Source of the DNA: Clostridium sulfidigenes | GTDB lineage: Bacteria; Bacillota; Clostridia; Clostridiales; Clostridiaceae | Reading direction: 5' to 3' | Assembly (NCBI RefSeq): GCF_000732635.1 | Contig: NZ_JPMD01000011.1 | Span: forward strand, 1-64,000 | Length of the DNA: 64,000 nt | Shown here: positions 62,073 to 64,000 of the stretch, one piece after another | How positions within the stretch are numbered: the first letter of the stretch is position 1 | Layout: the number at the start of each line of letters is the position of its first letter | The notes under the pieces: generated by a model | What the model was told of the DNA's origin: nothing | Databases searched by the model: none | Seen by the model: only the letters and a program-made list of their open reading frames with translations | Position numbers and translations under genes: made by a program

Positions 62073-62429
62073 ATGGCAGATTTAAAATTTTCAGAAATTA
62101 TGGCCATGCAAAAGGAACTACAGGAAAAATATAAAGAAAAATGGACTCCTCTTTGTGCAGAGAATGGTCGTAACAGCTTGTTATGGATGATAGAAGAGAT
62201 GGGAGAAGTAATAGCGATAATTAAAAAACGTGGAGAAAATGATATTATGAATGATGAAACAGTTAGAGCTGCTTTTGTTGAAGAAATGGTTGATGTTATG
62301 ATGTTCTACAACGATGCATTGATGTGCTTTGGGATTACACCTGAGGAATTTTCAGAAGCCTTCATAAAAAAGCATTGTAAAAATATGAATAGAGATTTTG
62401 ATCTTGAACATAAAAAATATCTGCTTTAA
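62073..62429 (+). CDS. MazG-like nucleotide pyrophosphohydrolase
   Basis: 118 residues with the EExxE...ExxD metal-binding pattern of all-alpha NTP pyrophosphohydrolases: WMIEEMGEVIAIIKK and FVEEMVDVMMFYNDAL. It may clear non-canonical or excess nucleotides. Start behind TTGGAGGTAGAAAA. Confidence 0.85.
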   Translation: MADLKFSEIMAMQKELQEKYKEKWTPLCAENGRNSLLWMIEEMGEVIAIIKKRGENDIMNDETVRAAFVEEMVDVMMFYNDALMCFGITPEEFSEAFIKKHCKNMNRDFDLEHKKYLL

Positions 62430-62567
62430 TATTACCTGAATTATTCATAGTAAAATTAAATAGATTTAAAAGTATCAGATTTTTTCGGCTGATATAAAAT
62501 CCTTAGAGAAACTATATCTAATATTTCAGCTTTAGATGTAAAAATAATATTTAAAAGATACAAAATA

Positions 62568-62627
62568 CACCGAATTCATTACTCTAAGGAAATATCTTCA
62601 ATAAATCCTTTAAAAATGAATTCGGTG
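62568..62627. repeat. Long-armed hairpin downstream of the MazG-like gene
   Basis: CACCGAATTCATT pairs perfectly with AATGAATTCGGTG across a 34-nt loop. There is no T tract, so it is not a standard terminator. Confidence 0.4.
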
Positions 62628-62668
62628 AATAATTCAGAGTATATATATTTATTATTAACTATTACTTA

Positions 62669-62766
62669 TCTATATCTTAAAATCCTCTTCCAATTCCTCC
62701 ACAGAATTTATATCAAAGATATCCATGCCAATTTTATCAATGGCATAAATGGATAAATACATTTAG
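62669..62766 (-). pseudogene. C-terminal fragment of an Rpn-family nuclease
   Basis: About 98 bp nearly identical to the 3' end of the gene at 55937 (encoding AIDKIGMDIFDINSVEELEE-like residues). Nothing else of the gene is present. Confidence 0.7.
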
Positions 62767-62919
62767 TTCAGAAGAAGAATCTATTAAAATTAAAAATTCC
62801 ATTGTTCATAGTAACATATCTCGTAAATATCCAACCAATATCCATTCAATATTTTAAAAATATGGAATTTTAATGCAAATATAATGTATAATAAAAATAT
62901 AAATTACCGGGGGTAAAAG

Positions 62920-63495
62920 ATGAAAAAAGTATTGGTTTTAATTATTGTATTGAGTGCCTTAATTATTAGTGGGTGTACTCAAAGTGAAAATTTTACAATT
63001 GAACATAAAGAATTTACAGATGAACAAATGGAAATATTATCATTAACTGGGAATAGAGCATTTAAATATGATTTAAAAAACTTACCTAGAGATAAAAGCT
63101 ATGAACTAAATGTAGTATATGAAGTTTATAAGAATAAAGAAAAAGTAAGGGAAGAGATTCTATTAGGTACGGCATATGGACCAACAGAGGATAAGATAAA
63201 AGATACTAATATATCAATAAATATACAAGAAAATAAAATAAGAATAATGTTTGGTGGGGCATATAGTAATTTAGAAATAGAAGAAAATATATTTAAATCA
63301 GCAAATTATTATTTTAATGGAGCTAGAAAATTTAATATAGGAGATGAAGTATATTTATTTCATAGTAATGATGGCGGGAAAGGTTTAACCATGGAAAAAC
63401 TAGGATACTTATCAAAAGAAGAATTAGATGGATTAATTGAGAAAAATGAAGAGAATGCTTTTATAAAATTAGTATGCGAAGAAATAAAAAAATAA
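62920..63495 (+). CDS. Lipoprotein of unknown function (191 aa)
   Basis: Lipoprotein signal peptide (KKVLVLIIVLSALIISGC, Cys19), then a beta-rich extracellular domain (SYELNVVYEVYKNKEKVREE, NIQENKIRIMFGGAYSNLEI). Start behind CCGGGGGTAAAAG. Alone, with a terminator. Family not recognised. Confidence 0.75.
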   Translation: MKKVLVLIIVLSALIISGCTQSENFTIEHKEFTDEQMEILSLTGNRAFKYDLKNLPRDKSYELNVVYEVYKNKEKVREEILLGTAYGPTEDKIKDTNISINIQENKIRIMFGGAYSNLEIEENIFKSANYYFNGARKFNIGDEVYLFHSNDGGKGLTMEKLGYLSKEELDGLIEKNEENAFIKLVCEEIKK

Positions 63496-63523
63496 GTTTA
63501 CAACATTAAATTATTACGAACTA

Positions 63524-63554
63524 AAGTCCAGTGATTTCGAATCACTGGACTTTT
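63524..63554 (+). terminator. Terminator of the lipoprotein gene
   Basis: AAGTCCAGTGAT-TTCGA-ATCACTGGACTT followed by TT. Confidence 0.75.
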
Positions 63555-63593
63555 AAATTAAATATATTACATACTTATATTATATTATCAACA

Positions 63594-63847
63594 CTATTTT
63601 AAAACAGAGCCAAAAATAAAAGTAGAAAAAAATATACTTATTGCAAACAGTGCAAATAGGGCAAACATATTTAAAATCAAAAATACTGTATCTAAAATAA
63701 TAGCTAATTTTTTTTCTTTTTCTATCATGCTGCTCTTTTGTATCAAAGGAAATGCCACTAAGCTACCAACTATACAAAATATGTTAATTACTAAAAGAAT
63801 TATAGCTGCTGGAACTTCAAAAAAAAAAATTTTGTAATAAATTCTAT
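63594..63847 (-). pseudogene. Small membrane protein gene with ATA at the start and a T11 frameshift
   Basis: A frame of about 75 codons (EVPAAIILLVINIFCIVGSL, ... FALFALFAISIFFSTFIFGS) with two or three membrane helices. AGGAGGTGATTTAT is followed by ATA GAA TTT where ATG would be expected. Eleven T then shift the frame before EVPAA. A nine- or twelve-T run would join the parts. Either a decaying gene or one relying on slippage and a rare start. Confidence 0.4.
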
Positions 63848-63947
63848 ATAAATCACCTCCTGATATAGTTGACTATACAATATTTGATAAATAATGCAAC
63901 ATTGGATTTCTTTTCTTATATTTCTATTCTAAGGCTTAATATTAAAA

Positions 63948-64000
63948 TTAAAAATTTACTTCTACAAGCCTTGTCTTATCTTCGTCTTCTTTTCTTGTTG
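63948..64000 (-). CDS. Possible 3' end of a gene entering from the right edge
   Basis: A frame open to the window edge ends TRKEDEDKTRLVEVNF and TAA. Too short for identification. Confidence 0.25.
   Translation of the reverse strand, partial: TRKEDEDKTRLVEVNF

Noticed and set aside
1..64000. tRNA, rRNA or tmRNA genes
   Set aside because: No cloverleaf or rRNA-like GC-rich block was recognised on either strand.

Overview
The window is strongly AT-rich, uses purine-rich AGGAGG-type ribosome binding sites and many T-tailed hairpin terminators. It carries families typical of Clostridium (UviA/UviB, BceRSAB-type peptide-resistance modules, DUF1659/DUF2922, DUF2812 with PadR, a TetB(P)-like gene). 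It is most likely chromosome of a Clostridium sensu stricto species; I cannot name the species. Most of it is accessory DNA, with few clear housekeeping genes (tsaD, ilvE).

Layout. 1-2.5 kb: a ribosomal-protection tetracycline resistance gene, cut by the left edge, behind a long leader with a leader peptide and two intrinsic terminators. 2.8-7.5 kb: a BceRS-BceAB-type peptide sensing and detoxification module. 7.5-8.1 kb: a decayed Ada/Ogt DNA alkylation repair gene, followed by an ABC exporter. 10.3-20.2 kb: a mosaic of duplicated, palindrome-rich cassettes. Two copies of an unrecognised 53-codon gene sit behind a 5' UTR whose anti-Shine-Dalgarno co-varies with both the Shine-Dalgarno and an upstream mimic; each has a convergent small RNA and a different cargo gene (Nudix in one copy, GNAT in the other). 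Between the copies lie a prolyl-tRNA synthetase fragment, a UviA-type sigma factor/UviB locus, an IS3-family element, a dead transposase and a decayed DNA methyltransferase. 20-27.7 kb: tsaD, an MntA gene with a broken HepT partner, a RusA-like nuclease, a methyltransferase framed by GGGGTCWGACCCC palindromes, a CopZ-like protein, ilvE and a second UviB.

27.9-39.2 kb: a complete type I-B CRISPR-Cas locus, all transcribed leftward: cas1-cas2-cas4, then cas8b-cas7-cas5-cas3-cas6, then the leader and an array of 37 canonical repeats plus one degenerate repeat. The array's repeat polymorphism and degenerate left end both put the leader on the right. cas8b is split by a frameshift in a 9-A run. 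Between cas4 and cas8b, on the opposite strand, a promoter, a 17-nt exact match to the CRISPR repeat and a terminator define a candidate crRNA-like regulatory RNA. Four genes (one Smr-like, three unrecognised) lie upstream of cas1.

41.8-50 kb: a lipoprotein, an ABC-2 transporter operon with two membrane-anchored accessory proteins, and a phage-type replication pair (DnaB helicase and initiator). 50.7-64 kb: small DUF genes, a coiled-coil protein framed by the same GGGGTCWGACCCC palindromes, PadR-DUF2812, an Rpn-family nuclease, a lytic transglycosylase, GNAT, DinB-like, MerR and AraC/GyrI-like regulators, a MazG-like pyrophosphohydrolase and a lipoprotein. No tRNA or rRNA gene was seen. The three most interesting signals are the paralogous 53-codon loci with a covarying UTR switch, the crRNA-like RNA inside the cas locus, and the palindrome-framed single-gene cassettes.
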